Numbered from the stretch's first letter, positions 46,516 through 55,345 are shown. The stretch is DNA of 64,000 nucleotides from Caldicellulosiruptoraceae bacterium PP1 (GCA_041320695.1 JBGGOQ010000009.1:1-64000); one strand, 5' to 3'. Numbers and translations: made by a program. Notes: generated by a model from the letters alone, not told the origin.

Positions 46516-47814
46516 ATGCCAAAGATTGCATTTATGGGTGCTGGAAGCACTGTTTTTGCTAAGAATGTATTAGGAGATTGTATGTTAACACCAGCATTAA
46601 GAGATTCTCATATAGCGTTATATGATATTGACCTTCAAAGATTAAAGGAATCTGAAATGATGTTAAATAATATTAATAAAAACAATGGAGGTCATGCAAA
46701 GATTGTCGCTTATACTGATAGGAAAAAGGCTTTAGAAGGTGCTGATTATGTTGTTAATGCAATACAAGTAGGTGGATATGAACCTTGTACTGTAATTGAT
46801 TTTGAAGTCCCAAAAAAATATGGTTTAAGACAAACAATTGGTGATACTCTTGGAATTGGAGGAATATTTAGAGCACTTCGAACTATACCTGTTCTTTTAG
46901 ATTTTGCTAGAGATATTGAAGAGGTTTGCCCTGATGCTTGGTTTTTAAATTATACAAATCCAATGGCAATACTCACAGGTGCCATGCTCAGAGCAACTGG
47001 CGTCAAAACAGTGGGTCTTTGTCACAGTGTACAAGTATGTGCTGAAACTCTTTTAAAAAGTGTTGGAATGGAATATGATGAGAAGGTTCAATGGAAGATT
47101 GCCGGTATAAATCACATGGCATGGCTACTTGAAATTACTAAAGATGGCGTCGATTTGTACCCTGAAATAAAAAGAAGGTCAAAAGAACAAGGATATCCTG
47201 AATGGGATAAAGTAAGACATGAAATAATGCATACTTTTGGCTACTATGTTACTGAGTCGAGCGAACATAATGCAGAATATATGCCTTATTTTATAAAAAG
47301 TAAATACCCAGAATTGATAGAAAAATATAATATCCCTCTGGATGAATATCCAAGAAGATGCGTAAATCAAATTGAAGGTTGGAAAAAGATGCGTGATGAG
47401 CTTGTAAACAATAAAGATCTTACTCATGAAAGAACCCATGAATATGCTTCTTACATAATGGAAGCAATGGAAACAAACAAGCCTTATAAGATTGGTGGCA
47501 ATGTTTTAAATAATGGCCTTATCACAAACCTTCCAAAAGAGGCGTGCGTTGAGGTTCCATGCCTTGTTGATGCAAGTGGTGTAACACCATGTTATGTGGG
47601 CGAGCTACCTACACAATTAGCTGCTTTGAATATGACAAATATAAATGTTCAACTTTTGACAATAGAGGCTGCATTAACTCTTAAAAAAGAATATATTTAT
47701 TATGCAGCACTTCTTGACCCACATACATCATCAGAATTAACTATCGATGAGATAAAATCGCTTTGTGATGACTTAATTGAAGCTCATGGAGATTGGTTGC
47801 CTAAGTTTAAATAA
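46516..47814 (+). CDS. Glycoside hydrolase family 4, alpha-galactosidase-like (CHSV-type)
   Basis: 432 residues, NAD- and metal-dependent. FMGAGSTVFAKNVLGD is the dinucleotide-binding start, NYTNPMAILT the family motif, GLCHSVQ the metal-ligand Cys/His with the CHSV tetrapeptide typical of MelA-like alpha-galactosidases, and INHMAWLLEI follows. It differs from the GH4 at 3952 (CHGI), so the two should have different substrates. AAAGGAGGA precedes the ATG. Divergent from an MsmR-like AraC gene, which supports an alpha-galactoside role. Cytoplasmic. Confidence 0.88.
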   Translation: MPKIAFMGAGSTVFAKNVLGDCMLTPALRDSHIALYDIDLQRLKESEMMLNNINKNNGGHAKIVAYTDRKKALEGADYVVNAIQVGGYEPCTVIDFEVPKKYGLRQTIGDTLGIGGIFRALRTIPVLLDFARDIEEVCPDAWFLNYTNPMAILTGAMLRATGVKTVGLCHSVQVCAETLLKSVGMEYDEKVQWKIAGINHMAWLLEITKDGVDLYPEIKRRSKEQGYPEWDKVRHEIMHTFGYYVTESSEHNAEYMPYFIKSKYPELIEKYNIPLDEYPRRCVNQIEGWKKMRDELVNNKDLTHERTHEYASYIMEAMETNKPYKIGGNVLNNGLITNLPKEACVEVPCLVDASGVTPCYVGELPTQLAALNMTNINVQLLTIEAALTLKKEYIYYAALLDPHTSSELTIDEIKSLCDDLIEAHGDWLPKFK

Positions 47815-47820
47815 TATTAT

Positions 47821-47870
47821 TTCTTGAGGATGTTAAAACACATCCTCAAGAACTTCCAATAAAATTTTTT
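47821..47870 (+). terminator. Hairpin terminator after GH4
   Basis: TTCTTGAGGATGT pairs perfectly with ACATCCTCAAGAA across a six-base loop. The T run follows only about 12 bases later, so termination may be imperfect and allow read-through to the MttB-like gene. Confidence 0.65.
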
Positions 47871-47897
47871 TAAATCTTTATTTTGTTATTTATTTGT

Positions 47898-47930
47898 TGT
47901 ATTATTTAATTAAATTAATTAAATAATACA
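47898..47930. promoter_or_regulatory. Perfect 33-bp palindrome, putative ROK operator (best copy)
   Basis: TGTATTATTTAATTAA, a central A and the exact reverse complement of the left arm form a 16+1+16 palindrome. It lies 22 bases before the MttB-like gene. Its core recurs at 1624, 3910 and 28326. A ROK regulator is encoded at both ends of this gene group. Confidence 0.7.
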
Positions 47931-47951
47931 TTTTGCAGGAGGAAATGTTTA

Positions 47952-49349
47952 ATGAAAGGTATTAAATCACATGTAGAGGTTTTAACGCAAGAAGAAATAA
48001 ATAAGATACATAATGGCACATTAAAGGTTCTTGAAAGGGTTGGCTTTAAAGTTCCAAATGATGAATGTCTTAAAATTTGTAAAGAGCATGGTGCAGTTGT
48101 TGACTTTGATAATAAGATAGTTAAAGTTCCCTCTTATATCATGGAAGATATATTAGATAAAATAAGGACAGCTAACCTAAACTATAAAGAAGACAATAAA
48201 CTAAATAAGATATATGGAAACATTTCGACTCAAGTTTTTGTTGTTGATTATATGACAAAAACCAGAAGATATGGACTTCTTGATGATGTTCTAAAAGGTA
48301 TTGCATTAGTTGAGCATCTTGATAACATCCCAAGTTATAGTGCTGTTACAATCCCTTCAGATGTCCCGTTTGGAATGACAGATATAATATCATATCAGAT
48401 GATTTATAGTTACTCAAAAAAAGATGGTGGGACATATATATTAACTCCAACTTCAGCTAAATACATAATAGAAATGTCAGAGGTAATGGGAAAAGGTATA
48501 GGCTACTTCCTTGAAACTGTAAGCCCTCTACAATTTAGAAAAGAAAGTCTTGAAATGGCTCTTTTATTTGTAAAACAAGGTAAACCTCTTGGGTTAGGGC
48601 CTATGGTTATAGGTGGTGCAACAGGTCCTATTACAGTTGCTGGAACAATAACATTACAAAATGCTGAAATTTTAGCTAGTTTATTTTTAATCTATGCCTT
48701 AACAAATAATTTTGGTGGATATGGTGCATTTAATCATTCTATGGATCTAAGAACAATGATCTGTTCTTTCGGTTCTCCAAACCAAGCATTTTTCGGTATT
48801 GCAGCAGCACAAATGGCTAAATTTTATGGTTTAACTGCAATGAGTAATTCTGGCCTTTCTGATGCTCTTATGCCAGATTTTCAATGCGGTTTTGAAAAGG
48901 CATCCACAGCTATATTTAGCTGTCTTGCTGGTTGTATCGGTATTGGGGCTCAAGGCATTGTTGGAGCTGATCAAGGATTTAGTTTCGAACAGTTAGTAAT
49001 TGATAATGAATGGTTAGATGCATATAACTATATAGTACTGGGCTTTGAAGTAAATGAGGAAACAATAGCAACTGAAATAATTGAAAATGTAGGTATAGCA
49101 GGAAATTATATTTCAGAAGAACATACAGCACTTTATATGAGAGATAGTTATTGGCCTTCAAAATTGTTCAATAGGGATAGTTTTGATTCATGGGCTTCTG
49201 GTAATAAAGAAGAACTTCTTGAAAAAGCCCATAAATTTGTTGAAGAAAAGACAAAAGATTATAAAAACATGCAACCTGTAATAGATCAATCTAAATTTGA
49301 AGAACTAAATTACATTGTTAAATGTGCTAAGGAAGAAATTGTTAAGTAG
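47952..49349 (+). CDS. MttB-like (non-pyrrolysine) corrinoid methyltransferase
   Basis: 465 residues of the trimethylamine methyltransferase superfamily, with N-terminal KIHNGTLKVLERVGFKVPN, and glycine-rich barrel motifs GLGPMVIGGATGPITVAG near residue 216 and GGYGAFNHSMDLRT near 255. The frame is continuous without an internal amber codon, so this is a non-pyrrolysine member, a class that includes glycine betaine, proline betaine and carnitine demethylases. No corrinoid protein gene is in view. Preceded by GCAGGAGG and by the perfect palindrome, and placed between a GH4 enzyme and a ROK regulator, which is an unexpected sugar context. Substrate unknown. Confidence 0.8.
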   Translation: MKGIKSHVEVLTQEEINKIHNGTLKVLERVGFKVPNDECLKICKEHGAVVDFDNKIVKVPSYIMEDILDKIRTANLNYKEDNKLNKIYGNISTQVFVVDYMTKTRRYGLLDDVLKGIALVEHLDNIPSYSAVTIPSDVPFGMTDIISYQMIYSYSKKDGGTYILTPTSAKYIIEMSEVMGKGIGYFLETVSPLQFRKESLEMALLFVKQGKPLGLGPMVIGGATGPITVAGTITLQNAEILASLFLIYALTNNFGGYGAFNHSMDLRTMICSFGSPNQAFFGIAAAQMAKFYGLTAMSNSGLSDALMPDFQCGFEKASTAIFSCLAGCIGIGAQGIVGADQGFSFEQLVIDNEWLDAYNYIVLGFEVNEETIATEIIENVGIAGNYISEEHTALYMRDSYWPSKLFNRDSFDSWASGNKEELLEKAHKFVEEKTKDYKNMQPVIDQSKFEELNYIVKCAKEEIVK

Positions 49350-49390
49350 ATAATAAATATTTCATTTGAATCTTTTGTGTATTATTTAAT

Positions 49391-49407
49391 GTGAATACAT
49401 TATTCAC
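49391..49407. repeat. Short inverted repeat after the MttB-like gene
   Basis: GTGAATA and TATTCAC are perfect 7-bp complements around CAT, 41 bases after the stop. A T-rich stretch follows but not as a clean run; it could be a weak terminator or a binding site for the ROK gene ahead. Confidence 0.3.
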
Positions 49408-49552
49408 TTTGTTGAATAGTTTATCTTTTATTTTAATATGCTTTATTATTTATAAGTTTTAATTATTTTATTTTGTTTTACTTATTAATTATTTTATTAT
49501 TATACTTGATTCATTGAATGAAATATGTTAGTATTTTTTTAGGTGATTTATT

Positions 49553-50773
49553 TTGAGGTTAAGAAAAGGTAATAAAGAATTAATAAAAGATATAAATAGA
49601 GCCTTAGTTATCAACGAAATAAGAACCAATGAAAAAATTAATAGAAAAAAAATAGCTCAAAATCTTGGTTTAGGCCTGTCAACAGTAACATATATAATAG
49701 ATGAGCTAATAAATCAAAATTTGGTATTTGAAGTTGGTGAAGCAGATTCAACTGGTGGCCGTAAACCAATATTATTGCAGTTCAACTATGATTATGGTTA
49801 TACTATTGGAATTAGAATTAAAAATAATCTTTTCGAAATTGCATTAACAAATCTTAAACCGAATATTATTAGTATGAAAAGAATTCCTTTTAAAAAAGGT
49901 AGTTCAAGTGATTTAGTTGTTGATCTTATAATTCATGAAATTGATAATATCATAAATAGTTTATCAAGTGATAAAAAGTTATTAGGTATTGGCATTTCTG
50001 TTTCTGGTATTGTTGATTCAAATAAAGGAAAATTGATTTTTTCAGGATTATTAAATTGGGAACAGGTAGATTTTAAATTAACAATAGAAAATAAATTTGG
50101 CATCCCTGTCTATGTGGAGAATGACGTAAAGGCTTTTACTCAAACAGAGCTTTGGTTTGGTTATGGAAAGGAATTTAATAACTTTCTTGTCATTACTTAT
50201 GGAGCTGGTATTGGTTCTGGTATTGTTATTAATAAAAGAATATATAATGGTGATTTTGGAGGAGCAGGTGAATTAGGACATATAATTTTATATGCCAACG
50301 GAAGAAAATGTGAATGTGGAAACCACGGTTGTTTAGAGGCTTATTCTTCCGAAAGTTTTATTTCCGATTATATACGCGAACATATTAAGTTTTATTCAGA
50401 TAGCATTATTGACATAAATACTGAATTAAACATTGACGATGTGTACCAATATGCTTTATTAGGAGATTATTTAGCAATACATGCACTTAAAGCTTCTGCT
50501 CAAAATTTAGGATTAGGCATTATTAGTGCAATTAATTTGTTAAATCTTTCTACCATAATATTAGCAGGAGAAGGTATGATAGCAAAAGATTTCTTGCTTC
50601 CTGTAATTAAAGATACTGTTTCAAACAATTTTTTTAAAAGATGTGATAGTAAGGTTACAATTTTGACATCTCAACTAAATGATGATGCTTGGGTTATAGG
50701 TGCATCTATTTTAGCAGTTCGTAATTTATTTGATATTCCGATTTTTTATGAACAAAAACATAAAACAATTTAG
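49553..50773 (+). CDS. ROK family transcriptional regulator with zinc motif
   Basis: 406 residues: N-terminal winged helix (KKIAQNLGLGLSTVTYIIDEL) and a complete ROK domain (GIGISVSGIVD; VENDVKAF; GAGIGSGIVI; GAGELGHI; the zinc motif CECGNHGCLEAY). Unlike the regulator at 1662, all zinc ligands are present. It starts at a TTG six bases after AGGTGA. Probably represses the downstream CUT1 importer or the upstream MttB-like gene. The inducer is unknown. Confidence 0.88.
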   Translation: MRLRKGNKELIKDINRALVINEIRTNEKINRKKIAQNLGLGLSTVTYIIDELINQNLVFEVGEADSTGGRKPILLQFNYDYGYTIGIRIKNNLFEIALTNLKPNIISMKRIPFKKGSSSDLVVDLIIHEIDNIINSLSSDKKLLGIGISVSGIVDSNKGKLIFSGLLNWEQVDFKLTIENKFGIPVYVENDVKAFTQTELWFGYGKEFNNFLVITYGAGIGSGIVINKRIYNGDFGGAGELGHIILYANGRKCECGNHGCLEAYSSESFISDYIREHIKFYSDSIIDINTELNIDDVYQYALLGDYLAIHALKASAQNLGLGIISAINLLNLSTIILAGEGMIAKDFLLPVIKDTVSNNFFKRCDSKVTILTSQLNDDAWVIGASILAVRNLFDIPIFYEQKHKTI

Positions 50774-50964
50774 AACACTAAATTTTTATTAATATTTTAT
50801 GAAATCTAACCTTTATTTTGAAACATTATTCATACCATTTTTGGAAAAATAAATAGCAAAATAACATATAGACAATTGTTGTTATTATTTATAATATATT
50901 TATATATGCAAACGATGTTTTTGTTATATATATTATTTATTTTTTATAATTTTATGTCATTCGG

Positions 50965-50991
50965 TTGATTTAAATATCTATACTATATAAT
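50965..50991 (+). promoter_or_regulatory. Possible promoter of the third CUT1 operon
   Basis: TATAAT at 50986-50991 with TTGATT 15 bases upstream. The spacer is short, so the -35 assignment is uncertain. It lies directly before the palindrome at 51000. Confidence 0.4.
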
Positions 50992-50999
50992 ACTTTGGG

Positions 51000-51032
51000 A
51001 TAAAATTTAGTAATATAATTACTAAATTTTAT
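51000..51032. promoter_or_regulatory. 33-bp inverted repeat before the binding-protein gene
   Basis: ATAAAATTTAGTAAT and ATTACTAAATTTTAT are perfect 15-bp complements around ATA, starting about nine bases after the -10 box. Its sequence differs from the TTAATTAA palindromes, so it is probably the operator of another regulator or a leader hairpin. Confidence 0.55.
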
Positions 51033-51071
51033 TTATAAAAATATTACTATAATATATGGGAGGTATTTTTT

Positions 51072-52385
51072 ATGAATGGTTTCAAGAAATTCTTAGTTAA
51101 ATTTTTAGTTGTTGTTTTTGCTTTAAGTACATTTACATCAGTATTTGTACCTAATAAGCCTGTAATGGCAGCTAAGAAAGTAACAGTTACATGGATGAAC
51201 TGGGCAAATCCTGGTGAAAGAGAAAGATTTGTTAAGTTTAATCAAGATTTTATGAAAAAAAATCCTGACATTGAGCTAAAGTATATCACAGTTAGTAGTG
51301 ATTATGGTCCAAAGCTATTAACACAGCTTGCAAGTAATACAGCTCCAGATGCTTTTTATATTGGTGATACAGATATTAGAAAAGCTATTCATAGTGGTAA
51401 ATTAGAAGTATTAGATAAGTATTTTGGAACAGGTAAAGTTAACTTAAAGAAAGAAGATTTTAACTCAGTACTCTTCAGAGTTGCTGAAAAAGATGGAAAA
51501 ACATATGGTATTCCAGTAGATTGCAATCCAATGGCAATATACTATAACAATACAATAATTAAAAAATTAGGCTTTGAATCACCAAAAGCTTTATATGATA
51601 AAGGACAATGGACATGGGACAATTTCTATAAAATAGCAAAAGCAGCTAAGGCTAAAGGTTATTATGGTTTTGTATTAGATAGTGGTTGGTTCGGACCAGT
51701 ATTACCTTGGTTTGCTGCTGCTAAAAAAGATGGTTCAGAACCAATATTAACAGACTATGCAACAAAAACATATAAAATAAACAATCCTGATAATGTAGAG
51801 GCAGTTAAATTCCTTGTAAAGGGTATTAAGGATAAAGCTTTTGTTTACGGTGGTTCTTTACCACAAGGTCAAGGTTCAGATGCAATGTTCCTTACTGGTA
51901 GACTTGCTTTTGGTGCTTGGGGTAGATGGCAAGTTCCAAACTTCAAAAAGGTTAAATCATTTGAATGGGATGTTGTTCCTTATCCAACTAAATACGGTAA
52001 TAAAGATGCTAAAACATATATAGCACAAGCTTGGATGAGCATGTCATCTTCAGCTAAAAATAAAGAAGCTACATGGAGATTTATAGCAGCATTTAATAAT
52101 AAAGACGGTCAATATTTCAGATTACAAGGGCAAGGAAATGCTGTTCCTTCAATTAGAGGAATTGATAAGATTGTTACTGAAGATAAAGTTCCTGCATTTG
52201 CTGAAATATTCTTAAAAGGCCGTGAAAATGGATTCCCTGTAGATATGTATCCTGGTGAAGTATCAGTTCAAACACAAGTATTGCAAGATTTAGAAAAAAT
52301 ATGGGTATTACAAGCAGATCCTGTTGTACAACTAAATAAAATAGCTAAATATGTTACTGATACTTATAAGAAAAGTCTGAAATAA
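51072..52385 (+). CDS. Extracellular solute-binding protein, family 1 (third CUT1 system)
   Basis: 437 residues. Signal peptide (about residues 3-33, ending KPVMAAKK) without a lipobox Cys. The mature part is a sugar-binding protein (TVTWMNWANPGERERF at the start, YGIPVDCNPMAIYYNNTIIKK near residue 145, GRLAFGAWGRWQVP near 278). It delivers a sugar to the permeases that follow. A strong stem-loop separates it from them. Substrate unknown; ROK control suggests an oligosaccharide. Confidence 0.9.
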   Translation: MNGFKKFLVKFLVVVFALSTFTSVFVPNKPVMAAKKVTVTWMNWANPGERERFVKFNQDFMKKNPDIELKYITVSSDYGPKLLTQLASNTAPDAFYIGDTDIRKAIHSGKLEVLDKYFGTGKVNLKKEDFNSVLFRVAEKDGKTYGIPVDCNPMAIYYNNTIIKKLGFESPKALYDKGQWTWDNFYKIAKAAKAKGYYGFVLDSGWFGPVLPWFAAAKKDGSEPILTDYATKTYKINNPDNVEAVKFLVKGIKDKAFVYGGSLPQGQGSDAMFLTGRLAFGAWGRWQVPNFKKVKSFEWDVVPYPTKYGNKDAKTYIAQAWMSMSSSAKNKEATWRFIAAFNNKDGQYFRLQGQGNAVPSIRGIDKIVTEDKVPAFAEIFLKGRENGFPVDMYPGEVSVQTQVLQDLEKIWVLQADPVVQLNKIAKYVTDTYKKSLK

Positions 52386-52397
52386 GAATATTAGAAT

Positions 52398-52429
52398 CTT
52401 AGCAGAGGATAATTATATCCTCTGCTAAG
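52398..52429 (+). promoter_or_regulatory. Stem-loop between binding protein and permease genes
   Basis: CTTAGCAGAGGAT and ATCCTCTGCTAAG form a perfect 13-bp stem with a six-base loop and no T run. It is the kind of hairpin that stabilises the upstream message or limits expression of the permeases. Confidence 0.7.
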
Positions 52430-52469
52430 AATTTATTATCCTCAAATATTTGGTCGGGAGGCGTTTAAT

Positions 52470-53351
52470 TTGGCAAATAAGAAAGTAAAGGATAATTTGT
52501 GGGGTTACTTTTTCATAGCACCACAAATGATTGGTTTTTTAGTTTTTTCATTAATTCCAACATTAGCTGCTCTTGTTCTTAGTTTTTTTGAATGGGATAT
52601 AGTATCTACCCCAAAATTTACCAAATTAAATAATTTCAAATTTATATTCCAAAGCGGTAGTGACTTTTTCTTAGCATTGAAAAATACAGTAATATATATA
52701 ATTTATACAGTACCCATTGGCTTATTCTTAGCCTTAATTTTTGCAGTTTTACTTAATAATGTTGCAGGTAAAATGATTTATAGAGCTATATTTTTTATGC
52801 CTACAATTACTAATTCTGTTGCAATTAGTTTGGTATGGATGTGGCTGTTTAATGGTGATTTTGGAGTTATAAATACTGTTCTTAAATCAATAGGAATAAA
52901 TGGTCCACAATGGTTAACAGATCCTAATATTGTAATGTTATCAATATCAATTATGTCAATATGGTGGGGACTTGGCTATAATATTACTATTTTTTTAGCA
53001 GGGCTGCAAAGTATACCCCATGTATATTACGAAGCAGCTACCATTGATGGTGCAAATGCAATTCAAAAATTCTTTAATGTAACAGTCCCACTAATTTCAC
53101 CAACTACTTTCTTTGTAATGATTATGTCATTGATAAATGGATTTCAAGTATTTGATCAAATATTTATTATGACTAACGGTGGACCTGCAAAAGCAAGCTA
53201 TAGTTTAGTATTCTATATTTATCAATCTGGATTTAAGGATTTCCAAATGGGTATTGCTACTTCAGTTTCTATGATGATGTTTTTGATTATTATGATAATC
53301 ACTATACTACAATTCAAGTTTTCTAATAAATGGGTTTTCTATGATAGATAG
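52470..53351 (+). CDS. CUT1 carbohydrate ABC transporter permease (MalF-like), third system
   Basis: 293 residues, six predicted spans, EAA loop EAATIDGANAIQKFFNVTVP near residue 188. It starts at a TTG after GGGAGGCG. Transcribed with the binding protein and the next permease. Confidence 0.9.
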   Translation: MANKKVKDNLWGYFFIAPQMIGFLVFSLIPTLAALVLSFFEWDIVSTPKFTKLNNFKFIFQSGSDFFLALKNTVIYIIYTVPIGLFLALIFAVLLNNVAGKMIYRAIFFMPTITNSVAISLVWMWLFNGDFGVINTVLKSIGINGPQWLTDPNIVMLSISIMSIWWGLGYNITIFLAGLQSIPHVYYEAATIDGANAIQKFFNVTVPLISPTTFFVMIMSLINGFQVFDQIFIMTNGGPAKASYSLVFYIYQSGFKDFQMGIATSVSMMMFLIIMIITILQFKFSNKWVFYDR

Positions 53352-53388
53352 TTTTAAGCTAATAAATATTATAGAGGTGATATAGCGA

Positions 53389-54228
53389 ATGCAAAGTCAA
53401 AGAAAAAAAACCATATTAAGCAAAACCTTAATTCATTTTGTTTTAATGCTTGTCAGTGCTAGTATGATTTTCCCATTTTTATGGATGATTTCAACTTCTC
53501 TCAAAACTTTAGATCAAGTTTTTTCTATACCTCCTAAAATAATACCTGAAGAACCTCAATGGCACAATTACATTGATTCATGGAATGCTCTACCTTTTAC
53601 TAATGCATATATTAACAGCTTCAAAATTGCTATAATTGCTGTTCTTGGACAGATTATAACTTGTTCTATGGCAGCATATGCCTTAGCAAAAATAAATTTT
53701 AAAGGAAAAAGTATAATATTTATGGCTTTTATTGCAACTATGATGATTCCAGGCCAAGTTACAATGATTCCTCAATTTATTCTATTTAAGTATTTAGGTT
53801 GGATAGATACTCATCTACCTCTTACTGTTCCATGGGTATTGTTTAGTGCTTTTGGTGTCTTTTTGCTAAGACAGTTTATAATGTCTCTACCTAATGATTT
53901 AGATGAAGCTGCAATTATCGATGGAGCAAATCATTTTATAATTTATACAAGAATCATTTTGCCTTTAATAATGCCTTCATTAGCAACTTTAGGTATATTT
54001 ACATTTATGGCATCGTGGAATAACTTTTTAGCACCTTTAATCTATCTTAATACTCCAGAAAAATACACTGTTCCATTATTGTTGGCACAGTTCAAAGGCA
54101 TATATATTACTGACTGGACTCTTTTGATGGCTGCTGCTACAACAGCAATAATACCTATTTTAATTGTATATCTTTTTGGGCAAAAATATATTATTGAAAG
54201 TATTGCCCTAACTGGAATAAAAGCATAA
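53389..54228 (+). CDS. CUT1 carbohydrate ABC transporter permease (MalG-like), third system
   Basis: 279 residues, six predicted spans, EAA loop EAAIIDGANHFIIYTRIILP near residue 177. AGAGGTGA precedes the ATG. It ends the operon, with a terminator directly after. No ATPase gene follows. Confidence 0.9.
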   Translation: MQSQRKKTILSKTLIHFVLMLVSASMIFPFLWMISTSLKTLDQVFSIPPKIIPEEPQWHNYIDSWNALPFTNAYINSFKIAIIAVLGQIITCSMAAYALAKINFKGKSIIFMAFIATMMIPGQVTMIPQFILFKYLGWIDTHLPLTVPWVLFSAFGVFLLRQFIMSLPNDLDEAAIIDGANHFIIYTRIILPLIMPSLATLGIFTFMASWNNFLAPLIYLNTPEKYTVPLLLAQFKGIYITDWTLLMAAATTAIIPILIVYLFGQKYIIESIALTGIKA

Positions 54229-54235
54229 AACTAAC

Positions 54236-54280
54236 AGGGGCTTATTACATATTTTAAAATTATTGCTAAAGCCCCTTTTT
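54236..54280 (+). terminator. Terminator of the third CUT1 operon
   Basis: AGGGGCTT pairs with AAGCCCCT, followed by TTTTT. Confidence 0.85.
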
Positions 54281-54363
54281 ATTATTTTTCTTTTTTTTTT
54301 ACTTTTTAATATATAGAATAATTATTGTTAAATGTAAATATTGGTCCTCAATTTTTATTTTTA

Positions 54364-55165
54364 CTATATCTTTTTACAATCAGTATTCTTTCTTATCAAC
54401 TCTATTGCATAATTTACAAATTCAACAGTTTTAGGATAGGTTTCTTCATGATTAATATTTTTGTTTCTGCAATCAATTCTCCATTCTATTGCTTTTTCAA
54501 TCAAGTAAGCATATTCTGGTAATTTGTTCTTTGCCCAATTGGCTGCTTTTATTTTTGAAGTTTGTTCGAAAAATGTAAGTGTGTAAAGTGCTCTACACAT
54601 TGTAAGTATAGCATAAGCTTGATATGGGCGTGAGGATTTTGTGTTTATTACATATTCTTCCCATTCTAAAGCATGTTTCTTGACTGCTTCTATAAACTCT
54701 TCTTTTGATATTGTTTCAATAAATGTAGACGGTTTAGGCCCATATAATGTTATCCCATAATCTTGTACAAAATACCAATTTAAAAGCCATTCATCACCTG
54801 CACTTACAAAATGTAATGGTTCTCCTGGGCTAATTACAGCCATTTTGCTTGATTTTACCTTGAAATCTCTCAATCCTTGCTTTGAAAAATATTGAACTTC
54901 AATTCTATCATCCCATTCTTTATATTCATGTACAAATTGATTATGCATAAGCTTAAGTTTTTCGAGTTCGTAATCATTTACATCTGAAGATAAAAACAGC
55001 TAATAAATCAATATCGCTTATATCTTTATCAAAATCTCCCCAAACTAATGAGCCATATAGGTAAAACCCCAAAAACTTAGTTCCAAAAATGTTTTGAATT
55101 CTTGATAATAATGAGTTTAGAAGATGGTTTATATCTTCATAAGGTGTTGGGAACAACATCGTCAC
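54364..55165 (-). pseudogene. Aminoglycoside adenylyltransferase-like gene (aadA family), frameshifted
   Basis: Two frames together encode one protein of about 266 residues, the normal AadA length. The first 63-codon frame (55165-54974) has the nucleotidyltransferase motif YGSLVWGDFDKDISDIDLLAV, with the GS and DxD metal ligands, then ends at a premature TGA. The second frame (ending at 54364) carries the C-terminal DUF4111-type domain. Removing one T from the TTTTT run at 54992-54996 (AAAAA on the plus strand) restores a continuous reading through LSSDVNDYELEKLKLMHNQF. A GTG start at 55165 follows AAAGG. Members adenylate streptomycin/spectinomycin. Either a recent pseudogene or a homopolymer sequencing error. 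Confidence 0.8.
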
Positions 55166-55171
55166 AACCTT

Positions 55172-55345
55172 TCATAAAAACTTTAATATTATAATACATG
55201 AAATTACTCCACTAATAAATTTATTTATTATAAATATGCTTATTAACGGTGGATCTACTAATCTTAAAAAGGCCAGCTGAGGTCCAACTACAGATGCTAA
55301 GTTAATACATAAAGCTTCATTTATTATCTTTGATTTATAATCCAT
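55172..55345 (-). CDS. Short hydrophobic ORF, possible transporter remnant
   Basis: 57 codons reading MDYKSKIINEALCINLASVV..., with a second hydrophobic half. NLASVVGPQLA is reminiscent of the NLARxxGPALAG segment of major-facilitator drug exporters, so this may be a decayed piece of one. It ends seven bases before the GTG of the broken aadA-like gene, consistent with an old resistance pair. No convincing ribosome site, so it is probably not expressed. Confidence 0.25.
   Translation of the reverse strand: MDYKSKIINEALCINLASVVGPQLAFLRLVDPPLISIFIINKFISGVISCIIILKFL

Noticed and set aside
47952-49349. Pyrrolysine-containing trimethylamine methyltransferase
   Set aside because: The frame runs without an internal amber codon, so it is a non-pyrrolysine member.
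50909-50922. TGCAAACGATGTTT as a second cre site
   Set aside because: Only one half fits the cre consensus, and the match is expected by chance in this composition.
50774-51071. Riboswitch in the long leader of the third CUT1 operon
   Set aside because: The region is almost pure A+T with one palindrome and shows no conserved riboswitch core that I can recognise.
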